Shown here one piece after another: positions 30,068-40,891 of a stretch of DNA of 64,000 bases. Position numbers and translations under genes: made by a program. The stretch comes from Oscheius onirici. Lineage: Eukaryota; Nematoda; Chromadorea; Rhabditida; Rhabditidae. How positions within the stretch are numbered: position 1 is the stretch's first letter; each line of letters begins with the position of its first letter. The stretch lies in assembly GCA_932521025.1 (NCBI GenBank), contig OW051470.1:4946501-5010500 (forward strand), in the 5' to 3' direction. A model generated the notes under the pieces. It was not told the origin of the DNA. It saw only the letters and a list, made by a program, of their open reading frames with translations, and made no database searches.

Positions 30068-33000
30068 AATTTCCTGAAAAGAAGAGAATGAGTCGGATGG
30101 AATGGTCTCTTTGGTGAGATGCCGCTGACAGACAGGTCGCTGCCGGCGATGAATGTGACTGGATTGGGAAACAGGATCTCTGGACTAGAAATTGAGGGTT
30201 CACTCTCTTCAATGAGAGTAAGGTCAACTGTGGAGACGACTGTCTAATCGGCTGCTTCTAACTGTTGGGTTCAAGCATCAAACGAAAAGAAAAGAAATGG
30301 ATGGGAAATGAGTTTCTTGAAAATGGGAGGAAAGTAGAGATCTAGAAAGCACTTCCAATTTTGAGCGTAATCTCAGGAAGTCCTAAAAAAGGAGGGGGCG
30401 CCGAGAATTGACAGAGAGGACTGAATCGGCAATGCAAAGCTGCTAAATGACGTCTTGCCGAAATATTCTTAACCAGAGATTGTTCTCTGACCATGTTTTC
30501 GGACAAAACGTGTCAGCTGTTACGATTGGAACCAAAGTGCAGCAGCTGATCAATTCAAAAAGTACTAAATCGATTGAAAATGAGGAAACTGTTCGTCTTT
30601 GAATGGGCCCCGACGACCTCGGTCAACATAAAAAGCAAGAGAACCTGACTTCGAGAGAAGACAACATTTGCTCGAAAGATTAAAAATGATAAAGAATCCT
30701 TTCTTGGAAAACTTTCCAAGTTCAGAAGACTGTCTAGACTCAGAGAAAACAATATGTTCTTCGAGAAAATGGGACCGACAACAAACCTCCTGATTGCTGA
30801 ATCTGTCGCTCTTTGACGTCAAAAAGCGACTTGAGGAAGAGAAAAAGTGTGGGAACACGGACCAGTAATTGGCGGGAGCACATGACACTTTATCCAAATG
30901 GGACGCTCGCTGGTGTGTATCACGTGAGTCAGCAACTGTCGAGAACGAGGCCGTACCTAGTCCTCAATCAGCTGATGAGAGCGTCAGAAATGGATAAAGG
31001 CTTGTAAACAGTGGAAAACTCCAGAAGAGACTGATCACAACAAGTTTTGCTTATCAGCCAAGTCCGTTTAGAAATTGGCGGGAATAAGACTAGATCAACC
31101 CGGAGCGTTTAGTCATGTTATGGAACGTCATTCCATCTAATATTTGTGCGTAAAGGGAAGTCTTTTGACACTGACGTTGCATGACGACATGACTTTCTAA
31201 AAACAACTGACTATCTTTTGTCTACTGTAAGCCTTAAAGTACACGACGTTTATTTTACAACCGTCTGCGCTAATTTGATAGCAGGTCAGAGACAAGTTTC
31301 CGAGAGGGAATACCGAGCGGACGAGTAAAGGAGGGACTCCTTATCGGTCTGCCCCAGACGGTGCCGCTCACGTGTGCGGGTGTCAAGAAACGAAAATAAG
31401 GACTCTGTACTTTGTGTCTGTTCTTTCAGAATTAGGACTTCCAGTTTAAAGAGAAACAAATGGATTAACGAGAGAGAACTGGAGTAAAAAGGATCGACTG
31501 ATAAAACGACCCAGATAGGAAGAGAACGCCTACACAGCCATTTCGAGTTCTGGAAAAGAGATAAGACTCACAAAAGTGTATTGGGGAAGCAAATTTGGCA
31601 TCTTCGATCAAGAAATATGGAAGGATTAGATCGGACGAGAATCTGTCTCCTGGCAACTGTCGCCCCTTTACCACGGTTGAATTACTTACTAAGAAGAGAG
31701 CCTCATTAATGACGAGAATGGCTTCAATCAGAGGATCTTCTGATTCAAGACATGGTCCTAAGACATCTTGAGTTGGGATATCAGCTGCGTAAAAACAAGA
31801 ACCGCACATGATGTTGTGCTCGAAAAGAGTGAGAGGAGCCGATTAGTAGCAGGCAAAGAGGGGCTTTAGCAAACAGCATTTCGCTAATGGCCACTAAAAG
31901 TTATCGAGGAGGAGGATGACTGTCCTCTAGCTCTGCTGACGGGAAACTTTTTTGATTTCTGGTAGAAAAACTTTTGTTTGGAACTTTTGAAACTGCAAAT
32001 AGAAAAGCTTGAAAGGTGATAAACTGACTAACCCTACTAACTTCAAATTTATCGCCGATAACGGAACTTATTCACCAGTCCCGTCCTGCAAAACTTGTTT
32101 CTTTCGAAACAGCGATTTTTCGATAATCCAAATTGTAGGCAAAAGAATTTAAATTCCTTGTAAAAGATAAAAACATTTGGGTTAAGCATAGTAAGCGGAG
32201 GGTGGAGCGGAATCGATCGCCCGGCTGGGCGGCGGCAGAGACACGAGACCAATTCCACGACCGTCTAGCCATATTTTCCAATTCTTATTTTCATTTATTT
32301 CCATTACTGGGTTAAAACTAGTTTCCAAAACAATCTTAGATATATTTTTAATCAGGAAAGTTCTATATCTGCACCTTGTTTCTTTACAAATACTTTGTGA
32401 TGAAGCGGCGACAAAATGTCGATAGGAGAGAAGAATCGATGTCTTGTGACCAAGCCATCAGACAGCTGGCTAAGAGAACTGGACACCGAGACGTAAAAGT
32501 GGAGAAAGGCTGGATCAAGTTCGCGCCTAACAAAACAGAAAGATTTGACCAAGTTCTGGAAATAAATGAGAAGGGACAGAATGGAGATTGGACAAACAGA
32601 GGCTGGTCGGGTGAGAGGCAAAGACCTCCCCGGAGGGTCAAAACAAAGACCAGGAGAGAGCAGCTAAAATGGGAAAGGACCAGTTCCATAATTGACTAGA
32701 GTGAGTGATAAATATTATTCTACAAAGATGAGAAAATAAAAACATATTTAGTTTTGTTTAGAAAAGAGTCAGAATACCGACAAAGGCGACGCCAATGAGT
32801 CAGATGTGTCAGAGACAGAAAACCTTTGCAAGACATGGTCAAAGGAAGAACGAAGGAATATTCATGTGACTCTCGAAAGAAACTCTTTGAACCTGGTGAG
32901 CGGGCACTTGAACAGATGGAAGAACTTACCTCTTCTTCCGGCATTCCTTTAGAGCAACGGCAGGGAATCAACGAGACGAACCAGTGACTGTTAGGTGGAA

Positions 33001-33379
33001 AACACTCGAGATGGAAGGATTACAGAGAGCCAGTTCAGCTGATTGTACAGCTGGACAGCTTGGCGGAAGTAGCACCAATATATCCAAAAAGGGAGAACTC
33101 GAATGTGTCTGAAAGACATTTGCAGCAGTCGAGTAAACGAGTCTCTTACAATCATGAAGGTGAATTCCGATAAAGCTCTTTGCAACATTCTAAGTCTATC
33201 TCCATGTAATCCTTCACTATCATGTAAACGTTTCTTGTGGACTTCTCTTGCAATTGTTCTTCTCAAGCCTTATAAAGCGGGCATAACTGTAAAACAATTA
33301 TAGTCCATTGTTCTGAAAAGCCGGGTCAATCGATTGGGCACATCCGGTAGCAATCATTTTTCCTACAAGATTCTACTCG
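30068..33379. other. Purine-rich spacer between zer-1 and the PDZ gene
   Basis: No exon with family support. Open frames such as 32376-32699 (107 codons, Lys/Arg-rich) look like products of purine-rich composition. The + strand is GA-rich, the polarity expected for an intron or 5' flank of the minus-strand zer-1 gene, which begins with an acceptor site. An upstream non-coding exon or a promoter of zer-1 may lie here. Confidence 0.5.
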
Positions 33380-34219
33380 ATGGACCTTACGTTCCGCTGT
33401 TTTCAATTCTTCTTGTCGAAGAAGGCGCCAATCCAAGAAGATCAGATAGCGCTTCTAGATCTGCCTTGGATAGACACAAAACTTGTAGTACAGCGAGTAA
33501 GTTTAGTTGGTTCTAACCAAAAAAACAACTTTGTTCAGATGAGTTTCAGCGCTCACGCTTTACTGGCGCGAACTTCGAAAACTGGTCTTCAACTCGTAGA
33601 AACCCACGTTCTGAAGAATCTAACTGTAGCCATTGATGAGTCACTCGAAGGTGTGACTCTTCTCTATCACCGGAAGAATGATGTGATCAATGTGGTTGTC
33701 ATTATTGTGGGAGACACGAAACGAGCTCAATCATGCTGTCTGTGTACAGGAGATCAACTGTTGTCAATCAATGACATGGAAATCAGAAAGATGAACAAGG
33801 ACCAGATTGTGGAAGTTTTGGCATCCAAAGAGCGGAAGACCATTCAGGTTTGTCGAAGAAGTCGAGACTACGAGAAGTATTTGACTAAGAAGGAACATAT
33901 GTTCAGAAAGAAAGAGGTTTGCTCTTTCTTCGTCACTCACATAGTAGTATTCCAGAATGCTATCCCAGTATTCCTCACTCTCACACGTTCTAGCACACAA
34001 AATATGGGTCTCGTGCTTTTCCGGAGAACGATTGACAGTCGTGTTTACTACTTTGTGGCTAAGTTGACCAGAGGATCTCCGGCAGAGAAAGACGGACGGC
34101 TTCGAGAGGGAGATCATATTGTGACGATCAACGGCAGACATTCTGAGACGCTGGATGGGGACGAAATTGACGATATTCTGGAACACAAATGCCGAATTTC
34201 AATCACTGTTTATCGTTAG
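33380..34219 (+). CDS. Protein with two PDZ domains
   Basis: Small scaffold-type protein of about 250 residues after removal of two introns (after LVVQR, about 33497-33538, and about 33917-33953). The first PDZ-like domain covers LTVAIDESLEGVTLLYHR to DQIVEVLASKERKTIQ and includes GDQLLSINDMEI. The second has NMGLVLFRRTIDSRVYYFV, GSPAEKDGRLREGDHIVTINGR and DDILEHKCRISITVYR, a clear PDZ fold with the GDxIxxIN motif. The carboxylate-binding loop of domain 2 is a GLVLF-type variant. No other domain or membrane segment is visible. The stop is TAG 34217-34219, and AATAAA at about 34228 lies between this stop and the stop of the converging gene. Such proteins usually assemble membrane or junction complexes; the partner cannot be told. 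Confidence 0.85.
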   Translation: MDLTFRCFQFFLSKKAPIQEDQIALLDLPWIDTKLVVQRVSLVGSNQKNNFVQMSFSAHALLARTSKTGLQLVETHVLKNLTVAIDESLEGVTLLYHRKNDVINVVVIIVGDTKRAQSCCLCTGDQLLSINDMEIRKMNKDQIVEVLASKERKTIQVCRRSRDYEKYLTKKEHMFRKKEVCSFFVTHIVVFQNAIPVFLTLTRSSTQNMGLVLFRRTIDSRVYYFVAKLTRGSPAEKDGRLREGDHIVTINGRHSETLDGDEIDDILEHKCRISITVYR

Positions 34220-34240
34220 AAACATTCCAATAAATTGAGG

Positions 34241-34967
34241 TCACATTCTTGCCAGTCGGTTGAGCACAGTCAGATACTCTCTGAGCAGTTGAATCAGTTT
34301 TTCTGACGTTTTTTTCTCTTCCAGATTCTCTCCAATGTATCCTACCAACCACGACATAGCGGCTCGTTTCTTCGTCTCTCTATTTCTCTCTTCACAGTGC
34401 AACATGTATCGTCCCTCGTCGAAACTTATAGCTCTTCCCCATTCGAGATTCTGAAAAGTTGTTCATTCCTGGATTCAAAGTTGATACTCACGTCTTCAAT
34501 GTCTCTCAGCTTTTTGATTTCCTTTTCAAAGTCGTTCAGTGCCGTCTCTTTGTGGTTCGTCGATTGGGTCAGAGCGAATTTACAAGTTCGCGCCATCCGA
34601 ATCGCGGCCCTGTTCGAGATCTAAACATGATATTGTATTAAAGTAAAGTAAAAGCTGCAATAAAAATAACAAGGATTCACCCGTTTGAAGATCTTGGACA
34701 CGATGAGCGAGCTGAAGGCAGGATGTGTTTGTATGTTGAGAGGTTGCATGACGGAATGAACGAGATGAGCCGGAAGACAGTCACTTCTGTGAGATAATAG
34801 TACAGAACACAGTGGTTTCTTCTGAGAAAATATCTCTGGGTCAACTGTGGCCGATAAGGCTGACCAATAAAGGTTAGAATGGGGCGGGCTCTGACCGTAA
34901 CTGTGTTTTGAGAGCCGGTGATCAGAACACGCTTTTTCCTCGTTTGTACCATTCGAAAGAAAAACAT
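34241..34967 (-). CDS. Unrecognised ~165-residue protein downstream of CAP-G
   Basis: Not recognised. The start MVQTRKK at 34967 can join by a phase-1 intron (donor c/gtgttc, acceptor ttggtcag) to an exon reading LSATVDPEIFSQKK to SKIFKR. Further exons follow: ISNRAAIRMARTCKFALT to LRDIED, and NLEWGRAISFDEGRYM to the C-terminus LREYLTVLNRLARM with TGA at 34241-34243. The C-terminal half is Lys/Glu-rich and likely helical. The start codon lies 78 nt after the CAP-G stop on the same strand, a spacing typical of nematode operons, so it may be co-transcribed. It converges on the PDZ gene with 21 nt between stop codons. Confidence 0.65.
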
Positions 34968-35045
34968 TTATAACATGAAACAAATTGCACAGTAGAAACA
35001 ATATACAGAAGTTTTAAAAGTCAACAAACAAAACTACAGATTAAT

Positions 35046-38000
35046 TTAGAACACGACGAGCTGGGAAGTTCTTGCCTTCTGTTTTCTGCGAGACTGACTA
35101 CTCAGCGGAGTCGAAGGCGGTGGCATGAGAGACAAATCGTCGTTGTCGTCAAAAATATCGTCAATGCTGACAGCTTTTTCATTGTAAGTGATAGGCGAGG
35201 TGTCGGCTGAAATTAAGTGATTTCGAATAGATGGGAAGAAAATCCTTACAGTGATTGGATTCGGATGAGGAGGAGAGTCTTGTGCAGGGACGTTTCTGGC
35301 TAGAAGGCTTAGCAGACGTCAAAAAGTCCGGATCACCTTCTGCGTGTTCCTCGGATCTTTTGCGCTTCTAGTGAAATGAACAATAGCAGATTGAATAAAG
35401 TAAAACCTTTTTCGGAGCATGTCTCTCGGCTTTTGCCATTGGATTTAGACGTTTCAATAGCGACCGACGCAACTGTCCGACTGCAGTCTTCATTTTCCTG
35501 AGACTTGGATCCGACTCGATTATCTGAATCAAATGTAATGTTTCAACGACAGAAAAGACCCACATGATAAACATTATCCACTTTTTCCTGTATTGGTTCT
35601 AAGTAAATGAGTGAAAGCTTGTCCAAATTGATACCGCCCAGACAAATAGAACAAAGTGCTCTGAAAAGAATCTTTTTACTAGAGTACAACAGGCAAAAAC
35701 TTACTGATTACTGGCTCGTTTTGGATAAGAGTCGATTCGTTCCAACATATTCAACAACAGTATAGTTTCGATAGTAAGCTCTTCCGGAAGATTATCCTAA
35801 AAGGAGTTATTTTGAGAGTAAGGAGGGAAAGGAAACGCACGCTAACTCCATCCTTAGATTCTCGAGAAAACATTTGCAGAACGGTACTCATCAGCTGGCC
35901 ATAATGGAAACCAGGCTTATTATCGGATAACGTCACGCAAAAGAGGAATCCATTCAGAAGTTGCATCTTCGCATGAATGCCCTGTTGATCAACATAGTCT
36001 GCAAGAAACTGTTCGAGGTAGGCAATCTCTTTCACAAATTCTGCAGAGCTGTATAATCTAAACTTGATACACGAATTGTACAAAAAAAAAGGATGGTCAC
36101 CTAGAAAGCAGGCTTCCTATGAGCCCATTCCAAGGCAGGAACAAACAAAGACGAAGGGATGTTATCATGATATCGTGCACGAGATCAGACCTCTGAAAAT
36201 ATTATCAACTCATTAATACAAAAGCAAGTACAGATACTAGTAGAGAATTTTGGAAAATTTCTGCCAGATACTTCAGTCTTTCATTTGGCGAATCCACTTC
36301 TGGAAAACTGCGATCGGCGGTAGCTTGATGTCCATTTTTGATTATCAGATCAGCGAGACAAGAAAGAGCGACTTCCTGAATAGAGTGAGTTTTGAGAAAA
36401 AAGGCGAATTACCCTAACTTCTGCAATGTCAATTTCGATAGAATGACGCAGTTTAGATGTGTGGTGAATCATAAAGTCGCAGTTGATATCGAGCCGAAGT
36501 CCAATAGCAGTGATCAGCTTTGCACAAAGAACTCTTTCTTCCGCCGAGATAGACACGGATAACGACGGTATCTGTAGTTTCCCAGTAGACGAATACTAAA
36601 GCAGTAAATCTACAATTCTGAGACAAGTGTTCACGAGAACTCTGGGTATTTCGGCCACACGACTGTCGCGAACTGCTGCATGGATGGCAATGGCAACACG
36701 AAGCATCACATACATCTGTCTTGGATCAAGAATCATGATATCAGCATCTTCACGAGGACAGAAATCTACTGAATTGAGGAGTTCATCGGAGGTTTCGGCT
36801 ATCCAGTGTAGCATTTCTTCGCAGTCGCCGTTTTCTATAACACATCTCCACATTTCGTTGACAGCGAAATCGACCATATCTATTGGAGGGAAGAAGACAT
36901 CGTCCAAGACCACTTTTTGCAGGGCAGATTTATACACGGACCTGAAAGGATTACAATATACCATTGAAGGAAGTAAATACCGGCTCAGCGAACAGCTGAG
37001 ATCTACACTGTGGATCAAGTGACAAATCTGACGGAGAGCAAAGACTTGTATGCTGCTTGCCTCGTCTGGCAAATTAAAGATTCTTTCCGAATAACTGAAA
37101 AAGATATTTCCAACTAACTTAGAAAAAGCCTTACATTTTGAACAAGTCGGATAGACCGAGATAATTCGGAAGTAGTTTGCTGATGCAAGCATCGCGATTA
37201 CCAAGATTTTCAGCTCCTGGATACTGTGTCATGACAAGTTCGACAAGGCAGCGGAGAATGAAAAGGCGTTGTGGTAAATCGAAGTCATCTTCTCTAAAAT
37301 AGGGTTTAGGCAATTTTTGACAGAAAAACTAACTGTACGGCCTTTGTGAGAGTATACTTGTGCAAGTAGCCAGGCGGATGTTCACTTTCAGGCTGTTGGT
37401 GGATGTTGTGAAGAAACTGCTTTATGTTCCTATTGTTTCCGCTTACAATTTCCATGTAATACGACAAGCCAAATTTAATCTGAGAGCGAATGTTGAAGAG
37501 AATGTGCAATGCTTACAGCAATGGCAGAATCTTCTTCATGCTCCAAGTAATCAAGCAGTTCGACAAGAGCCATCGGATAGGAGGGCTTCTCCAAAGGTAC
37601 AAAGTTTTCATCGTCCACTTCCATTTGGCAATCGACCGCCTCTTCTTGACTAAGCCATCTCAGCCAGCGCGGAACAAGCAACGTTGCAACAAGCACTTTC
37701 ACACGGGCTAAATAAGACATTGTAAATAGAAACACTACAAAATGCTCACGATGAGAATCATTGCAAATGGTTCGTATGAGCGTCATTCTTTGAGACATAG
37801 TGAAAGATCTTACATGGACTAAGGTGCAGAGTCTCTCAGCCATAAAGCGACGGAGCTGAATAACAGTATTCGAGAAATTTAGGCAACACACCTGAAAATC
37901 TTGTTCACGTTCTAAATAAGCAATGCTTTCGTCTAACATCTCTGTCGAAGACAGTGGTAAATGTTTGATAGCTGCTTTACGCACCTCGACAGCAACGTCG

Positions 38001-39552
38001 TCCAGCGACTTGAGAATAACTTAACAAAAAATATAAATGCTCCAGAAGATGAGGCAACCTGTTGACGGCGATACATATTCTCCCTCTTTGTTTTGAAAGT
38101 CCTCAATGGGAATCTTAGCAAAGGCTTCCAGAGCCAGCGATCGGACCAATGGTGAATTGTCTTCTTGTCGGAAACTGAGACGCAAACATAAGTCTTGTAT
38201 AAATTCTTCCGGGAGAGGGGCTTAAAAGAGACGGTACAAAAGAATGGTTAAATGAATACTACATACCATCTTGAGAGCCGGTAGATGACTGCATTTTTGA
38301 AAGATGGTTTAGCAAGACAGCCGTAAGCTGACAGCCGAGGAAACGGTGATCTGCACTCGGTGCTTCCAGAAGCTGAAAAAGATATATTTGAAAACAAACG
38401 AGTGAAGAAACACAACAATTGTTGAGAAAAGGAAAGAAATGAGACTGACCATGTCAAGACATCCATTGAGATCATCAAGTGCTCTCTTCTGTTCCAGATT
38501 GTATGCATTGACAGCGACGATAGAGAAAAATTTGAAGATGGCACCGAGAGCTGGCGGCAACAACTTTTGCTCGTAAATAACTTTGTACAGTCCGGTTGTG
38601 GCATCATTCGATACATTTTCCAGGAATTCGCGAGATAGATTCTCAAATTTGACAATGATATTAGAATTAGGGCTAGCTCTCGAAACAGGTTCTCTTTTGC
38701 TTACAGAGTATGTAGACTTCTAGAAGCCAATTCTCTAGGTCTTTAATAAATTCAGAGCGTTCTACTTTTATTCAGCACGTAAATCTACATTCTTCCGCCC
38801 TACTTAGGCTGGTGGACTAGCAAAGCCCACCTTTCACCCAAGAAGACTACGACATGTGATTTATCCCCTTTTCCTTTCTCACTCTGCAGCCCAGAGAGGT
38901 GTATTTTGAGATAAGACAAGGAACGTGTTCTAATTGAGACTTTCTCCTTGCTCTTTCTTTGCTCTTTTATTTTACGGCTTTGTACCACTATCGTCCCGGT
39001 CATTGGCAAAGCCTTAAGTGCATCTGTGTTAGACCAAATTTCGCCATAGTAAAATCGCCCTCTGCTCCCCTTCCTTTCCCTTTCCATACTAATGTTTGTC
39101 CCATACGACAAATGAATATCTATCTATCTATCTATCTATCTATGATTAAAGGATTCATCAAAAGCAAACCAGCGTGTAAAGTGAAACGATGAATTGATAA
39201 TCTCGCGCGGTAAAGGTAGATGATTGAGCTAATCTATTGTAGATTTCTCGAGCACGATCGAGTAGATAGTCTTCTGAAGATATGTTGTGAAAAGTATCCT
39301 GAAAAAAAAACCTTTGTTCAGTGGTTCGTCAATAGCCATTTCCGAGGCATAATCTTCCTTTTCTTGTGTTTCGTCAGGGTCGAAATCTTCTATTATAATG
39401 TCATCACATAATTCAAGAAGATCCTGAATAGTTTTATAGCAAAACATCAAGGCCAAAACCTCGATATTATCATCGCATTCTTCAATTTTTTCTTCAACCG
39501 AGAATAAGCTTGGATCGTCGTCGAAGCTGTCGGAATTTTCGTCGTCGATCAT
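35046..39552 (-). CDS. capg-1: Condensin subunit 3 (CAP-G/NCAPG, HEAT-repeat)
   Basis: HEAT-repeat subunit of condensin that binds the kleisin and DNA during chromosome compaction. The proposed acidic N-terminus starts at 39552 (MIDDENSDSFDDDPSLF). An exon with EIYNRLAQSSTFTARDY (about 39300-39170) resembles the RLAQ-containing N-terminus of NCAPG, and one near 38770-38700 (SEFIKDLENWLLEVYIL) resembles its next helix. HEAT exons follow: LLEAPSADHRFLGCQLTAVL; LVRSLALEAFAKIP; VRKAAIKHLPLSS; VRSFTMSQRMTLIRTI; VPRWLRWLSQEE; and VELLDYLEHEEDSAIAVSIA. Central and C-terminal exons run to the tail SSQSRRKQKARTSQLVVF and TAA 35046-35048. Two places near the 5' end need care: an alternative acceptor or homopolymer at about 39302, and an apparent one-base frame break near 38700. 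C. elegans has two CAP-G paralogues, so the symbol is tentative. Confidence 0.85.
39117..39147. repeat. TATC tetranucleotide microsatellite
   Basis: About seven tandem TATC units, inside the proposed second intron of the CAP-G gene. Confidence 0.9.
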
Positions 39553-39893
39553 GGTACACGCTAGAAAACATAAATTCACAGAGTATTTTGTTCGTTCAAG
39601 CAGAAGTAAAAATACAACATGCACGAGATTCATAAAAATGGAAAACAAGCAGATTTATCGGACTGAAAAATGGTGCTGCTGCCACCGAAAAATGTCTTGG
39701 ATTACTGTACATTTGAATGGAAACAGCCGCGAACAAAATAACACGAAATTTGTCAAGGAATCGTTATCATAATTTTGTAGATCGGAAACAGGCCTTGTCA
39801 AAGTTAGTCGGAAGAAGACTCCAGACATGGCTCTGGTGCTATTGATATAAATGGCTGATCTCTCTGTCACTCATCATTTCACTGCCTTCCTTC
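39553..39893. other. Spacer upstream of the CAP-G gene
   Basis: Lies between the proposed CAP-G start and the small minus-strand gene. No exon or motif supported; it probably holds CAP-G promoter sequence. Confidence 0.4.
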
Positions 39894-40240
39894 TCAAAGA
39901 TGACGTTTGTATCTTCCTTCGACAATAGACACCGTCAAAACTTTGAAAATCACTAGCGCCACAAGACTTTTGCGATCTGTTGGTTTTGGTAGAAAGCCTG
40001 CAATAATGACCGCTGGTCTGTGTATCCGCTACAACTAGCACCCGTAGTCCAGATGGTGTCATTACTCAGTTTTCCTTGGTTCGGAAGGTACTTTTGAATC
40101 CACAGGTATAGGTTCTTGGTGTCCTTCCGTTCCTCAAGTGAAAACTGATTGTACTGTCTGCTTTGCTCGCCAACTTCAAGTTTATTGAGATAAGAGGGTG
40201 ATGGTAGATGTTTTCTGTTCTTTCGTCTTTCAGATGGCAT
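39894..40240 (-). CDS. Small possible gene, unrecognised
   Basis: The start at 40240 reads MPSERRKNRKHLPSPSY and runs to NLYLWIQKYLPNQGKLSN. Unspliced it stops at 39953. Removing a 44-nt GT-AG intron (donor after IWTT, acceptor attattgcag) extends it in frame through FLPKPTDRKSLVALVIF to a stop at 39894-39896, about 100 residues in all. The N-terminus is basic. There is no domain I recognise. The fit of the intron size to its neighbours is the main support. Confidence 0.4.
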
Positions 40241-40891
40241 AATAATTGGATAAGATGTAAGTCAGTAAATAAAGAAAAATGAGTGAATAAACGCTATCTA
40301 AATCACGAGTTTTCTGACGTTTTCAAGCAACATTCTCCGCACAGTATACATAAGTGATTCCATGTTCTTACAGCTGATGGCGTTAATGCCCTGCCTTTCT
40401 ATCTTGTTCTGTAATGGCAGTGAGTTTAACACGTTCAACAAGTTGATTAACAGTTGCGCTACTCGTTTCTAGATTTGTTAGCAGTCAACACTCGGACGTT
40501 ATATTAACAGGGCTCTGAACAGATTATATGCAAATTGTCTTCTGAAAATCTCGTAGTTTTCTATCCTCTCAAACGCTCAAACCCTTTTAGAGTCAATAAA
40601 ACTGATTCACGAGCTTCATCGTTCCATAAAAGTTTTATGAGGACACGTCAATTATAAACTGCTTCGGAATTGCTTCAATCCCCAAAATGAAAAGATTTTT
40701 TCGCTTCTTTTAGTGTTGGAACACTAGTCATAGAATCTGTCGTGTGCTCGAAAATATCCCAAGTTTTTTGTTTTTGTTTACATACAGCACGTATTATGAC
40801 GCAGTTTGATAACTAAATTTTTCATTCCGTTCCTATTTTTGAAAACATTTGTCTTATCTCCAATTCTGTCTAGCGGAGAATTTCCCAGGCC
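40241..40891. other. AT-rich intergenic region
   Basis: No exon supported. It holds the 5' flanks of two divergent genes. Just before the TMEM245-like start is an acceptor-like tttcccag. Confidence 0.5.

Noticed and set aside
32376-32699. Lys/Arg-rich 107-codon open frame
   Set aside because: Composition follows the GA-rich DNA; no conserved motif and no initiation or splice context better than chance.
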